Under the pieces are notes generated by a model. The model saw nothing but the letters and a program-made list of their open reading frames with translations. It searched no databases and was not told where the DNA came from. Positions 36,018-44,199 of a stretch of DNA of 64,000 nt are shown piece by piece. Location of the stretch: contig JAHLKT010000001.1 in NCBI GenBank assembly GCA_020444545.1, positions 248,001 through 312,000 on the forward strand, read 5' to 3'. Every line of letters starts with the position of its first letter. Within the stretch, counting starts at the first letter, position 1. A program made the translations under genes and the position numbers. Source of the DNA: Desulfarculaceae bacterium. GTDB lineage: Bacteria; Desulfobacterota; Desulfarculia; Desulfarculales; Desulfarculaceae.

Positions 36018-36046
36018 TTGACGGCCACCCGGCAGGGCCGTATGGT
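36018..36046 (+). promoter_or_regulatory. Promoter of the second DUF2080-like gene
   Basis: TTGACG (36018-36023), a 17-bp spacer and TATGGT (36041-36046). It repeats the layout of the promoter at 32754. The upstream gap 35863-36017 holds an imperfect hairpin (CCAATC at 35912, GATTGG ending 35951) and no gene. Confidence 0.6.
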
Positions 36047-36058
36047 GGATATTATATA

Positions 36059-36082
36059 GCTATAATGTATTCACATTATAGC
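36059..36082. promoter_or_regulatory. 10-bp inverted repeat, candidate operator of the second DUF2080-like gene
   Basis: GCTATAATGT (36059-36068) and ACATTATAGC (36073-36082) are perfect inverted repeats with a 4-base spacer, 12 bp after the -10 box. The AATGT core and position match the palindrome at 32787. Confidence 0.6.
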
Positions 36083-36140
36083 CTGTTCACCGGGCCCATG
36101 CATCGGGCCCCCCGATCAACGGCAGGGAACGTCAGCACCC

Positions 36141-36341
36141 ATGAATCAGCTCAAAAGAAAACCAGCCAGCCTCGAGCCCCGTCCCCTGAAGACGGGCCTA
36201 CCCGACCAGGTCCATGTGAAGTTCGAAGTGTTCGGACAAGAGATGATCGAAAAAGAAGTCAAGCGCAGCTCCAACTCCGGGCGGGTGTATCTGCCCTCGG
36301 AGTGGGTGGGCAAAAGCGTGAAGATCATCCGCGTGGACTGA
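36141..36341 (+). CDS. DUF2080-like small DNA-binding-type protein (copy 2)
   Basis: 66 aa, paralog of the protein at 32881. The shared core is KFEVFG-EMIEKEVK followed by NSGRVYLP-EWVGK-VKIIR, with only scattered substitutions; the N-termini differ (MNQLKRKPASLEPRPL here). It has its own promoter and inverted repeat and is followed 188 bp later by a small Cys-containing gene that may have another promoter. Two copies only ~3.2 kb apart suggest a duplication bounding the orphan gene at 33796. Function presumably DNA binding, unproven. Confidence 0.77.
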   Translation: MNQLKRKPASLEPRPLKTGLPDQVHVKFEVFGQEMIEKEVKRSSNSGRVYLPSEWVGKSVKIIRVD

Positions 36342-36529
36342 GCCGCCGCCGGGGCCGCCCCCCTGCCCCCACCCGGGGCGCGGCCGGGCGCGCCTCGGGG
36401 GCCATATCCGCAACCCCGTATAAGTCCTAGACCTTCACCACCAGGCAACGTTATATTAGGGTGGTTCGTCCGGACCGGGTTATCTTGCGCCCGGCCGAGA
36501 CCACAGCGAGCCGGAGGCGCGGGAGGGCC

Positions 36530-36790
36530 ATGATCTGCCATGCCCAAAGAGAGGCCGAACTGAAGGCCCAGGGCTGGACCAGGCAGTTCACCGCCGACGA
36601 GCCGCGCCTGAGCGAGGCGGTGGAGAGCTACCGCGCCCTGGGCTTTGAGGTGCTCCTGGAGCCGGTGGACCCGGCGGCCTGCGCGGCCGAAGGAGGCTGC
36701 ACCGCCTGCTTCGGCTCGCCGGAGGCAGCCGCCAGGCTAAAGATCATCTTCACCCGGGCCAAGACCGGGGACGCGCGGACGCGAGCCTAA
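36530..36790 (+). CDS. Small cysteine-containing hypothetical protein
   Basis: 86 aa from ATG 36530 (GGGAGG five bases before). It has Cys3, then CAAEGGCTACF near residue 60 with three spaced cysteines, and otherwise a helical, charged sequence (AELKAQGWTRQFTADEPRLS). Possible metal or disulfide protein; no family recognised. It sits between the second DUF2080-like gene and the chemoreceptor, with 42 bp to the latter. Confidence 0.65.
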   Translation: MICHAQREAELKAQGWTRQFTADEPRLSEAVESYRALGFEVLLEPVDPAACAAEGGCTACFGSPEAAARLKIIFTRAKTGDARTRA

Positions 36791-36832
36791 TCACCCGCCG
36801 GGGCCGGGCCCCGGGCATACCGAGGGTTAGTC

Positions 36833-38968
36833 ATGGGATGGATCAACCGAATGGGCCTCAAAGGCAAGCTGGCCACCATCTTCGTGGGAGTGACCCTGTT
36901 GATCGCCTTCTGCGGCATGGCCGGGGCCACCATCATCTTTTTTAATATTCGCACCACGGCCACCGACCTGCGCAACCATGAGCTGCCTCTTTTGGAGGCG
37001 GCCAGCCGCGCGGTGGTGGACCTCTACCGCCTGCGGGTGCGCACCCTGCGCTACCTGGGAGGCTGGCACGAGGACGGCGCCGAGCAAAACACCGTGGCGG
37101 TGAGCCGCTACTGGGAAAGCGTGGACCAGGCCCTCAGGCATATGGGCCACGAGCTGGCTGCCCTGCGGGAAGGCCGCGAAGCCCCCCATGCTCAGGAGCT
37201 CAAGAACCTTTTGGACCGGGCCGACCGCGAGGCCGAGCAACTCAAGCAGCAGCAGCGCCAGTTTTTCGCCCTGCAATCGGCCCGGAACCGCCTGATGGTC
37301 CGGCCGGAGCCGGGCGAGCCGCCCCTGCCGGTGGGGCAGTTCCTGCAAGGGGCGATGCTCAACCATTTGATCTGGACCGGTCAGCTCAAGCAGGCGGTGG
37401 AGAACCGCACCCCCTTCCGGGGGGAGCTGGACCCCCGCAAATGCGCCTACGGTAAATGGTATTACAACGCTTCCATCGCCGCCCCCAAGCTCAAGGATAT
37501 CCTGGGCCGGGCCGAGGGAGTGCACCAGGAGACCCACCAGGTCGCGGCGCGCATCAACGCCCTGCTCGCCAAGGGTGGGGACAGCCTGGGGCTGGCCGAG
37601 CAGATGCACCAGGCCCAGGCCCTCTCCAGCCAGCTCATTCAGGTGCTGCGCGAGGCCCAGACCTATGCCGAGCTGCGCTACAACTCGCTTAGCGGTGAGC
37701 GGGTCAAGCTGGAAAAGACCATCTCCATCACCTCGGAGGCCTTCGCCGGCACGGTGCGCGCCTTGAAAAAAGGCACCATGGCCCTCATCGACTCGGCCAG
37801 CCTGCGCTCGGTGCACACGGTCAACTCGGCCACCATGAGCTTCGGAATCATCATTCTGGGCGCGGTGCTATTATCCCTGTGGCTGGGGCGCTGGTTCTCC
37901 ATGAACCTGCTCAAGGTGGTGCGCTCCACCAACCAGGCCCTGGAAAGCGCGGCCCAAAAGGACCTCACCGGCCATATACCGCCAGAGATTCTGGCCCGGG
38001 GCGACGAGCTGGGCCACATGGCCATGAACGCCCAGCAGATGACCGACATCCTGGCCGTGACCGCGAACGAGGTGGCCGCCGCCTCTCACACCGTGGCCAG
38101 CAGCGCGGCCCAGATAAGCCAGGGCAACCAGGATCTGAGCGAGCGCACCCAGCAACAGGCCAGTGCCATCGAGGAGACGGCCAGCGCCCTGGAGGAGATG
38201 ACCAGCGCGGTCAAGCTGAACGCGGCCAACGGCCAGCAGGCCAACCACCTGGCCCACCAGGCGGCCGAGCGGGCCCAAGAGGGCGGCCAGGTGGTGCAGC
38301 ACACCATCAAGGCCATGGACGAGGTGAGCCAGGCCAGCGCCAAGATCGCCGACATCATCAGCGTGGTCAACGACATCGCCTTCCAGACCAACCTGTTGGC
38401 CCTCAACGCGGCGGTGGAGGCGGCCCGAGCCGGCGAGGCGGGGCGCGGCTTCGCGGTGGTGGCCGGCGAGGTGCGCAACCTGGCCCAGCGCAGCGCTCAG
38501 GCGGCCAAGGAGATTCAGGGCCTCATCGGCGACAGCACGAGCAAGGTGGAGCAAGGCGAGGAGCTGGTGCAGCAGAGCGGCAAGCTCCTGGAAGAGATCA
38601 TCGCCAAGGTGCAGGAGGTGGCCGACACCATGGCCGAGATCTCGGCGGCCAGCAGCGAGCAGGCCCAGGGCATCGACGAGATCAACCGGGCCGTGGCCCA
38701 GATGGACCAGTCGGTGCAGCAGAACGCGGCCCTGGTGGAAGAGGCGGCCAGCGCCTCGGAGAGCATGGCCGCCGTGGCCGAGGAGCTGCGCCTCCAGATG
38801 GCCCAGTTCAAGGTGCAAGGCGCCGAGGCGGCCCCGGCCCCCACCCCGGCTCCGCGTCCGGCCAATCCCCAGCCCGACGCGGCCCAGCGCCCGGCCAAAG
38901 GCAACCGCCCGGCCAAGGGCGAGGATTTCTTCGGCGACGACGATTTGAAGGGCTTCGAGGAATTTTAA
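36833..38968 (+). CDS. Methyl-accepting chemotaxis protein with CZB-type zinc-binding region
   Basis: 711 aa. TM1 (residues ~13-38) and TM2 (~350-372) bound a sensory region. Within it, NHLIW (His178) and CAYGKWYY (Cys204) with further His (HQETH, 231-235) follow the CZB zinc-binding pattern, a domain usually cytoplasmic but here predicted on the periplasmic side. After TM2 come a HAMP-like linker and a long coiled-coil signalling domain with the hairpin tip [20 protein letters not shown]. The tail ends GFEEF, resembling CheR/CheB-docking pentapeptides. No che genes adjoin it. Confidence 0.85.
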   Translation: MGWINRMGLKGKLATIFVGVTLLIAFCGMAGATIIFFNIRTTATDLRNHELPLLEAASRAVVDLYRLRVRTLRYLGGWHEDGAEQNTVAVSRYWESVDQALRHMGHELAALREGREAPHAQELKNLLDRADREAEQLKQQQRQFFALQSARNRLMVRPEPGEPPLPVGQFLQGAMLNHLIWTGQLKQAVENRTPFRGELDPRKCAYGKWYYNASIAAPKLKDILGRAEGVHQETHQVAARINALLAKGGDSLGLAEQMHQAQALSSQLIQVLREAQTYAELRYNSLSGERVKLEKTISITSEAFAGTVRALKKGTMALIDSASLRSVHTVNSATMSFGIIILGAVLLSLWLGRWFSMNLLKVVRSTNQALESAAQKDLTGHIPPEILARGDELGHMAMNAQQMTDILAVTANEVAAASHTVASSAAQISQGNQDLSERTQQQASAIEETASALEEMTSAVKLNAANGQQANHLAHQAAERAQEGGQVVQHTIKAMDEVSQASAKIADIISVVNDIAFQTNLLALNAAVEAARAGEAGRGFAVVAGEVRNLAQRSAQAAKEIQGLIGDSTSKVEQGEELVQQSGKLLEEIIAKVQEVADTMAEISAASSEQAQGIDEINRAVAQMDQSVQQNAALVEEAASASESMAAVAEELRLQMAQFKVQGAEAAPAPTPAPRPANPQPDAAQRPAKGNRPAKGEDFFGDDDLKGFEEF

Positions 38969-39020
38969 GCTAAACGTTTGATGAGCTTGTCATCGCGCTC
39001 GAGTAGGGCTAAGATTCTTC

Positions 39021-39854
39021 ATGCTTCGCATCGTTTCCATGGCCCTGGTTCCCCTGCTGGCCGGGCTGCTGGCCGGCTCCGGGGCTCTTTGGGCTGCCGA
39101 GCCCGCCAAGCCACCGGCCCTAGAGTGGCGGACCCTGGCCCCGGGCCTGGAGTTCGCCCTTAGCGAGGAGCTGGCCCCGGCCCGCAGCGGCAGCTCCCTG
39201 TTGGCCCTTTTGCGGGTGGACCCCGGCCGCTACGCCTTCCGCGTCCTGGCCGCCCCGGAGGGCGAGGACGGACAGACCGCCGAGCAGTGGCTGGAGCAAA
39301 GCAAGGCCCTGGCCGTATTCAACGCCGGGCTCTACACCCCCGACGGCAAGCACCTGGGCTATCTCATGGCCGACGGCAAGTGCCTGAGCCCCATGGTGCC
39401 CCAACAGGACGGCCTGTTCCTGGCCGGCCCCCGCGACCAGGAGCATCTCCCGGCCCGCATCATCGACCTGCGCTACACCTCCTTTGACCCCAAGTTCAGC
39501 CCCTACACCCAGGCGGCCCAGTCCCTGATGCTCCTGGACCGTTTCGGCCAGGTGCGGGTGCGCCGCTCGCCCAAGGTGGCCAGCCGCACCGCCTTGGCCA
39601 GCGACAACGAGGGGCGCATCCTGGTGGTGGTCAGCGAAGGGGGCCACACCCTCTGGGAGCTGGCCCAGGCGCTGAAGAACAGCGGCCTGGGGCTCCGCGA
39701 GGTGATGACCATGGACGGCGGGGCCGAGTCCCAGCTGGAGGTGCGCTGGGGCGACTTCTCCTACGCCCACTACGGGCGGCCCATACCGGGCGGCGACCTG
39801 CCCTGGCTCAGGCGCTCCTTGCCCGCGGCCCTGGCCGTGTTCCCCAAAAAATAG
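39021..39854 (+). CDS. Phosphodiester glycosidase family protein (NAGPA-like)
   Basis: 277 aa with a signal peptide (LVPLLAGLLAGSGALWAAEP). The family segments AVFNAGLYTPDGKHLGYLMADGK and EVMTMDGGAESQLEV match NAGPA/DUF2233 phosphodiester glycosidases, which cleave sugar phosphodiesters, here in the periplasm. It is 52 bp after the chemoreceptor gene on the same strand; co-transcription is possible but the roles look unrelated. Confidence 0.83.
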   Translation: MLRIVSMALVPLLAGLLAGSGALWAAEPAKPPALEWRTLAPGLEFALSEELAPARSGSSLLALLRVDPGRYAFRVLAAPEGEDGQTAEQWLEQSKALAVFNAGLYTPDGKHLGYLMADGKCLSPMVPQQDGLFLAGPRDQEHLPARIIDLRYTSFDPKFSPYTQAAQSLMLLDRFGQVRVRRSPKVASRTALASDNEGRILVVVSEGGHTLWELAQALKNSGLGLREVMTMDGGAESQLEVRWGDFSYAHYGRPIPGGDLPWLRRSLPAALAVFPKK

Positions 39855-39872
39855 CTTGCTTCGGAAGGTGGG

Positions 39873-39906
39873 GGCCGCCGGAGCCGAGGGTGCGGCCCCG
39901 GCGGCC
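39873..39906. repeat. GC-rich hairpin in the 39855-39988 gap
   Basis: GGCCGCCGG and CCGGCGGCC are perfect inverted repeats, shortly after the NAGPA-like stop. Together with the hairpin at 39931 it separates that gene from convergent ftsZ. A transcript-end function is likely but there is no T run. Confidence 0.45.
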
Positions 39907-39930
39907 ATGGGCATGGTGTCCCGGCCCCCT

Positions 39931-39947
39931 CCGCGCCGAAGGCGCGG
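39931..39947 (-). terminator. Hairpin beyond ftsZ with C(UUCG)G tetraloop
   Basis: On the minus strand this is CCGCGCCTTCGGCGCGG: a GC stem capped by the very stable CTTCGG tetraloop, 42 bases after the ftsZ stop. It probably protects or ends the dcw transcript. Confidence 0.5.
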
Positions 39948-39988
39948 GGCTGGGGACCGGTGGTTGGGGTGCTTAGGTAAAGTCCGTG

Positions 39989-41164
39989 CTAGTCGGCCTG
40001 CCTTCTAAGGAAGGCGGGCCAATCCAGGTCGTTGCTGTCGCGGCCCGCGCTCCCCTGCCGGGGTCCGGGGGAGGAAGCTCCCCGCGAGGAAACGCTGCCG
40101 CGCCTGAATTTGCGCACGTTGTTCTCGTCGATCTCGCTGATGTCCAGCTCGGCCGAGCCGCCGCCCACGGCGACGCGCTGGACCTTGCAGGTCTCTTCCA
40201 TCTGGCCGATGCCCGTGGCGATGACCGTCACGCGCATGCTCTCGTTCAGGCTCTTGTCGATGACCGTGCCCCAGATGATGTTGGCGTCCTCGTGGGCCGC
40301 CTCCTGGATGAAGGTGCTGGCCTCGCTCACCTCGTCAATGGTGATCTCGTCGCTGGCGGTGATGTTGACCAACACCCCGCGGGCCCCGTCGATGGTGATG
40401 TCCTCCAACAGGGGGTTGTTGATGGCCCGGGTGGCCGCTTGCAGGGCGCGGTCGTCGCCGCTGGCCTCGCCGGTGCCCATCAGGGCCACGCCCATCTCGC
40501 TCATCACGGTGCGCACGTCGGCGAAGTCCAGGTTGATCAACCCCGGAGTGATGATCAAATCGCTGATGCCCCGGACCGCGTATAGCAAGACCTCGTCGGC
40601 CTTTTGCAGCATGTCCGCGAAGCGGGCGTTCTTGGGGGCCAGGGAGCGCAGGCGGATGTTGGGGATCACGATCAAGGTGTCCACCACCTTTTTGAGCTCC
40701 TCCACCCCGTTCTCGGCCTGTACCAGCCGCCGCTTGCCTTCAAAGTCGAAGGGCTTGGTGACCACGGCCACGGTGAGCGCGCCAACTTCCTTGGCCACCT
40801 CGGCGATCACCGGCGCGCCGCCGGTGCCCGTGCCGCCGCCCAGGCCCGCGGTGACGAAGACCATGTCGCTGCCCGATAGCAGCTCCTTGATCTTGTCGCG
40901 GTCCTCCAAGGCGGCCTGACGGCCCACCTCGGGGTCGGCGCCGGCGCCCAGACCTCGGGTGAGGTTTTGGCCCAGCTGGAGATGGACCCTGGCTTTGGAA
41001 TGCTCCAGGGCCTGCAGGTCGGTGTTGGCGGCGATGAACTCGACGCCCTTGAGACCCGCGGTGATCATGTTGTTCAAGGCGTTGTTGCCGCCGCCTCCGA
41101 TACCCACCACACGCAGCTTGGCGCTGCCGTCGAGGTTATCGATCATTTGGATTTCCATGCTCAT
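39989..41164 (-). CDS. ftsZ: Cell division protein FtsZ
   Basis: 391 aa from MSMEIQMIDN; GGGAGG six bases upstream supports this ATG. The tubulin/GTPase signature GGGTGTGGAP is at residues 109-118, with GIGGGGNNAL early, and the C-terminal peptide DLDWPAFLRRQAD that binds FtsA and other anchors is present after a short linker. It forms the division ring. It is the last gene of the dcw cluster and 23 bp from ftsA. Confidence 0.97.
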   Translation of the reverse strand: MSMEIQMIDNLDGSAKLRVVGIGGGGNNALNNMITAGLKGVEFIAANTDLQALEHSKARVHLQLGQNLTRGLGAGADPEVGRQAALEDRDKIKELLSGSDMVFVTAGLGGGTGTGGAPVIAEVAKEVGALTVAVVTKPFDFEGKRRLVQAENGVEELKKVVDTLIVIPNIRLRSLAPKNARFADMLQKADEVLLYAVRGISDLIITPGLINLDFADVRTVMSEMGVALMGTGEASGDDRALQAATRAINNPLLEDITIDGARGVLVNITASDEITIDEVSEASTFIQEAAHEDANIIWGTVIDKSLNESMRVTVIATGIGQMEETCKVQRVAVGGGSAELDISEIDENNVRKFRRGSVSSRGASSPGPRQGSAGRDSNDLDWPAFLRRQAD

Positions 41165-41187
41165 AACAACCTCCCCCGTGAGGTTTC

Positions 41188-42414
41188 CTAGATGACTTCC
41201 TTGAACCATTTGCGCATACGCTTGGTGACCCGATTGAAGATCTTCTGGTCGCGTATGCGGAACTTTTCCTCGTCGCGGTTGTGCGCGCCGTAGAGCAGCA
41301 GGCCCACCGCAGTTGCGTACATCGGATTGTTGACCACGTCACTGAGGCCCCCCACGCCCAGGGGGAAGCCCAGGCGGGAAGGCATGTTGAAAATCTGCTC
41401 GGCCATCTCCTCCATGCCCTCGATGAGCGAGGAGCCGCCGGTGATGACCACGCCGCCGGCCAGGGCCGGGGCGTCCACCACCTGCTCCAGCTCCACCTGG
41501 GCCAGGGAGAGGATCTCCTCCACCCGCGCCTCCAGGATCTCGGCGATGATGGCCCGGCTCACCTTTTGCGGCGGCCGCCCGCCCACGCCCTCCACGGTCA
41601 CCGCCTCGTCGCGGCCCACCAGGGAGATCAGGCAGGAGCCGAAGTTGCGCTTGAGCTTTTCGGCCGAGGCCACCGGGGTGCGAAGCCCCATGGCCAAATC
41701 GGTGGTGAGGTTGTTGCCCCCCAAGGCCACCCCGGCGGTGTGCTTGATGGCCTGGCCCGCGAACAGGGCCAGGTCGGTGGTGCCGCCGCCGAAGTCCACC
41801 AGAATCACCCCCAGGTCGCGTTCCTCGGGGGTCAGCACCGCCTCGGCGCTGGCCAGGGATTGCAGGACGATGTCGCCCACGTCCAGCCCGGCGCTGTTGC
41901 AGCACTTGATCAGATTGTGCACGCTGGCCACCGCGCCGGTGACCAAGTGCACGTCGGCCTCCAGGCGCAGGCCGCTCATGCCCACCGGGTCGGTGATGCC
42001 GCTGCGGCCGTCCAGGGTGAACTGCTGGGGCAGGATGTGGATCACCTCGCGGTCGGTGGGGATGGCCACCGCCCGGGCGTTGTCCACCACCCGCTCCTTG
42101 TCCTTGGCACTCACCTCGTCGCCCTTGACCGCCACCACGCCGTGGGAGTTGAAGCCCTTGACGTGGCCCCCGGCGATGCCGGTGCTCACGGTGGTTATCT
42201 CCACCCCGGACATCAGCTCGGCCTCTTCCACCGCCTTTTTGATGCTGCCTACCGTGGTCTCGATGTTGACCACCACCCCCTTGCGCAGGCCCTCGGAGGG
42301 ATGGCTGCCCATGCCCAGGACCTCGACGCCTTCGGCGGTGACCTCGCCCACCACGGCGCAGATCTTGGTGGTGCCTATGTCCAGGCCCACGATTATTTCG
42401 CCGCCCTTTTTCAT
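41188..42414 (-). CDS. ftsA: Cell division protein FtsA
   Basis: 408 aa from MKKGGEIIVGLDIGTTK. The actin-like ATPase motifs are DIGTTK (phosphate 1), DFGGGTTDLAL (phosphate 2) and VVITGGSSLIEGM (adenosine). The C-terminal KRMRKWFKEVI is the amphipathic membrane-targeting helix. It tethers FtsZ to the membrane. The start overlaps ftsQ by 4 bp (ATGA). Confidence 0.95.
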   Translation of the reverse strand: MKKGGEIIVGLDIGTTKICAVVGEVTAEGVEVLGMGSHPSEGLRKGVVVNIETTVGSIKKAVEEAELMSGVEITTVSTGIAGGHVKGFNSHGVVAVKGDEVSAKDKERVVDNARAVAIPTDREVIHILPQQFTLDGRSGITDPVGMSGLRLEADVHLVTGAVASVHNLIKCCNSAGLDVGDIVLQSLASAEAVLTPEERDLGVILVDFGGGTTDLALFAGQAIKHTAGVALGGNNLTTDLAMGLRTPVASAEKLKRNFGSCLISLVGRDEAVTVEGVGGRPPQKVSRAIIAEILEARVEEILSLAQVELEQVVDAPALAGGVVITGGSSLIEGMEEMAEQIFNMPSRLGFPLGVGGLSDVVNNPMYATAVGLLLYGAHNRDEEKFRIRDQKIFNRVTKRMRKWFKEVI

Positions 42415-43304
42415 GCTTTCTCCCGCCCCAGGCGCACCACCACCCGGCCCCGGGGCTCCATATCGATCAAGCGGGCCCGGCCCAGTTCGCCCCGCCGGGC
42501 CAGGTCCGCCTTGACCCGGCCCAGGCGCATGAGCCGCCGGGGGAAATTCTTGAAGCCCAAACGCACCACCGGGGGCAGGCCGTTGAACACCAGGCTCACC
42601 CCCCACACCCGGTCCAGGTGCATCTCGCTTAGGCCGCCGCCGGGGCGCAGGTCCTGCGGCGGCAGGGCGGCCAAAGCGGCGCGGCCCGCCGCGATGAGGC
42701 CCAAGGCCTCGTCGTCGGGCGCGGCCAGGTCGGCCCGGCTCAGGCCGGTGATCACCGGCAGGTCGGGCAGGGCGCGCTTGTCGTGGGCCGCGATGGGCCT
42801 CAGCTCGCGGTCCAGGTATACGATCCGGCCTTCCACCAGGGCCAGCAGGGCGGGCCGCCGCTCGCTGACCTCGATGATCACCGTGCCCGGGAACTGGCGG
42901 CGCACCGAGGCGTCGCTGACCCAGGGCAGGGCCTTGACCCGCTGGGCGATCTCACCCACCGGCAGGGCCAACAGATTGCTGTGCGAGCCCACCTCGGCGG
43001 CCTGCAAAACGTCCAGGCGGCTCAGGTGGTCGGTGCCTTTTACGTCGGCCCGCTGCACGGCCAGGGCCCGGCTGGTGGACAACAGCCCCCAGCCGGTGAG
43101 CAGGGCCGCGCTGACCAGCAACACGATGCCCAGGCCCCAGGCCAGAGTGCGGGCCAGGGAGCGGGCCGCCGTGTTCAGCGGCTTGTCGGTCTTCACGGCC
43201 GGACGCCGCCGGGCCACCCGCTGGGCATCCAGACTGCCCTTGCAGGCTTGGCCGCGCTTGGGCCGCGCCGTGGCGGCGCGCTTATTGACCCGCCGCTTAA
43301 ACAC
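42411..43304 (-). CDS. ftsQ: Cell division protein FtsQ
   Basis: 297 aa from a GTG overlapping the murB stop by 8 bp. A basic cytoplasmic tail (MFKRRVNKRAATARPKRG), one transmembrane helix (~50-75), a POTRA domain (LAVQRADVKGTDHLSRLDVL) and the FtsQ beta domain follow. It links FtsB/FtsL to the divisome. Gene order murB-ftsQ-ftsA-ftsZ supports the name; ddl, which commonly sits between murB or murC and ftsQ, is missing. Confidence 0.9.
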   Translation of the reverse strand: MFKRRVNKRAATARPKRGQACKGSLDAQRVARRRPAVKTDKPLNTAARSLARTLAWGLGIVLLVSAALLTGWGLLSTSRALAVQRADVKGTDHLSRLDVLQAAEVGSHSNLLALPVGEIAQRVKALPWVSDASVRRQFPGTVIIEVSERRPALLALVEGRIVYLDRELRPIAAHDKRALPDLPVITGLSRADLAAPDDEALGLIAAGRAALAALPPQDLRPGGGLSEMHLDRVWGVSLVFNGLPPVVRLGFKNFPRRLMRLGRVKADLARRGELGRARLIDMEPRGRVVVRLGREKA

Positions 43305-44199
43305 CCAACACCTCCACCTCGGGCTCCAGGCGCACCCCGAAGGCCTCCATGACCTTGATGGCCACGGTGTTGATCAGGCTGAGGATATCGCCCGCGCTGG
43401 CCCGGCCCCGGTTCTCGATGAAATTGGCGTGCACCCGGCTGACCACCGCGTCGCCCACGGCCAGGCCCTTCAAGCCCGCCGCCTCGATGAGCCGCCCGGC
43501 GTGGTCGCCCGGCGGGTTCTTGAACACGCTGCCCGCGGTGCGCGCCCGGATGGGCTGGCGGGTGCTGCGCAGGGCCAACAGCGCCTTGCGGCGGCGCTCC
43601 ACCTCGGAGGCGGTGGAAGGCTTGAGCCGAAGCTCCGCGCCCAGCACCATGCTGCCCGGAGGCAGGCCGCGCCGGCGGTAACCAGCGGGCAGCTCGTTGC
43701 CAGGCTTAACCACCACCTCGCCGCTGGGCAGCAGGAGGCTCACCGTGCTGGTCAGCTCGGCCATGTCCCCGCCGTGAGCCCCGGCGTTGGTGGCCACCGC
43801 GCCGCCCAGGCTGGCCGGAATGCCCGCCGCCCATTCCAGGCCGGCCAGGCCCTGGCGCGCGGCCAGGCGCACCGCGCCGGGCAGGGGCGCGCCGCCCCCG
43901 GCCCGCATCACCGGGCCCTCCAGGATCAGCTTGCCCAGCTCGCCGCCCAGGCGGATCATCACGCCGGGATAGCCTTGGTCGCCCACCAGCAGGTTGGAGC
44001 CGCGCCCCAGGGGCTTGCAGGCCACGCCCGCCGCGTCGCAGGCGGTGACCAGCCAGGCGGCCTCGTCCGCGCCGCGCACCCGGGCCAGGCACCAGGCCGG
44101 GCCGCCCACGCCCCAGGTGGTGTGGCGGCTCATGGGTTCGCCGAAGCGGGCCCTCGCCCCCAGGCGGGCGATGATCTGCTCTTTGAGCTCAGGCGTCAT
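43297..44199 (-). CDS. murB: UDP-N-acetylenolpyruvoylglucosamine reductase MurB
   Basis: 300 aa. FAD-binding segments PLGRGSNLLVGDQGYPG and GLAGLEWAAGIPASLGGAVATNAG are characteristic. AGSVFKNPPG carries the catalytic Ser, and the C-terminal SRVHANFIENRG with Glu near the end completes type II-like architecture. It reduces the enolpyruvyl group to make UDP-MurNAc. It starts within murC (11-bp overlap). Confidence 0.94.
   Translation of the reverse strand: MTPELKEQIIARLGARARFGEPMSRHTTWGVGGPAWCLARVRGADEAAWLVTACDAAGVACKPLGRGSNLLVGDQGYPGVMIRLGGELGKLILEGPVMRAGGGAPLPGAVRLAARQGLAGLEWAAGIPASLGGAVATNAGAHGGDMAELTSTVSLLLPSGEVVVKPGNELPAGYRRRGLPPGSMVLGAELRLKPSTASEVERRRKALLALRSTRQPIRARTAGSVFKNPPGDHAGRLIEAAGLKGLAVGDAVVSRVHANFIENRGRASAGDILSLINTVAIKVMEAFGVRLEPEVEVLGV

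Noticed and set aside
32881-36341. Transposon interpretation of the DUF2080 region
   Set aside because: No transposase, terminal inverted repeats or target duplications could be found between or beside the two genes.
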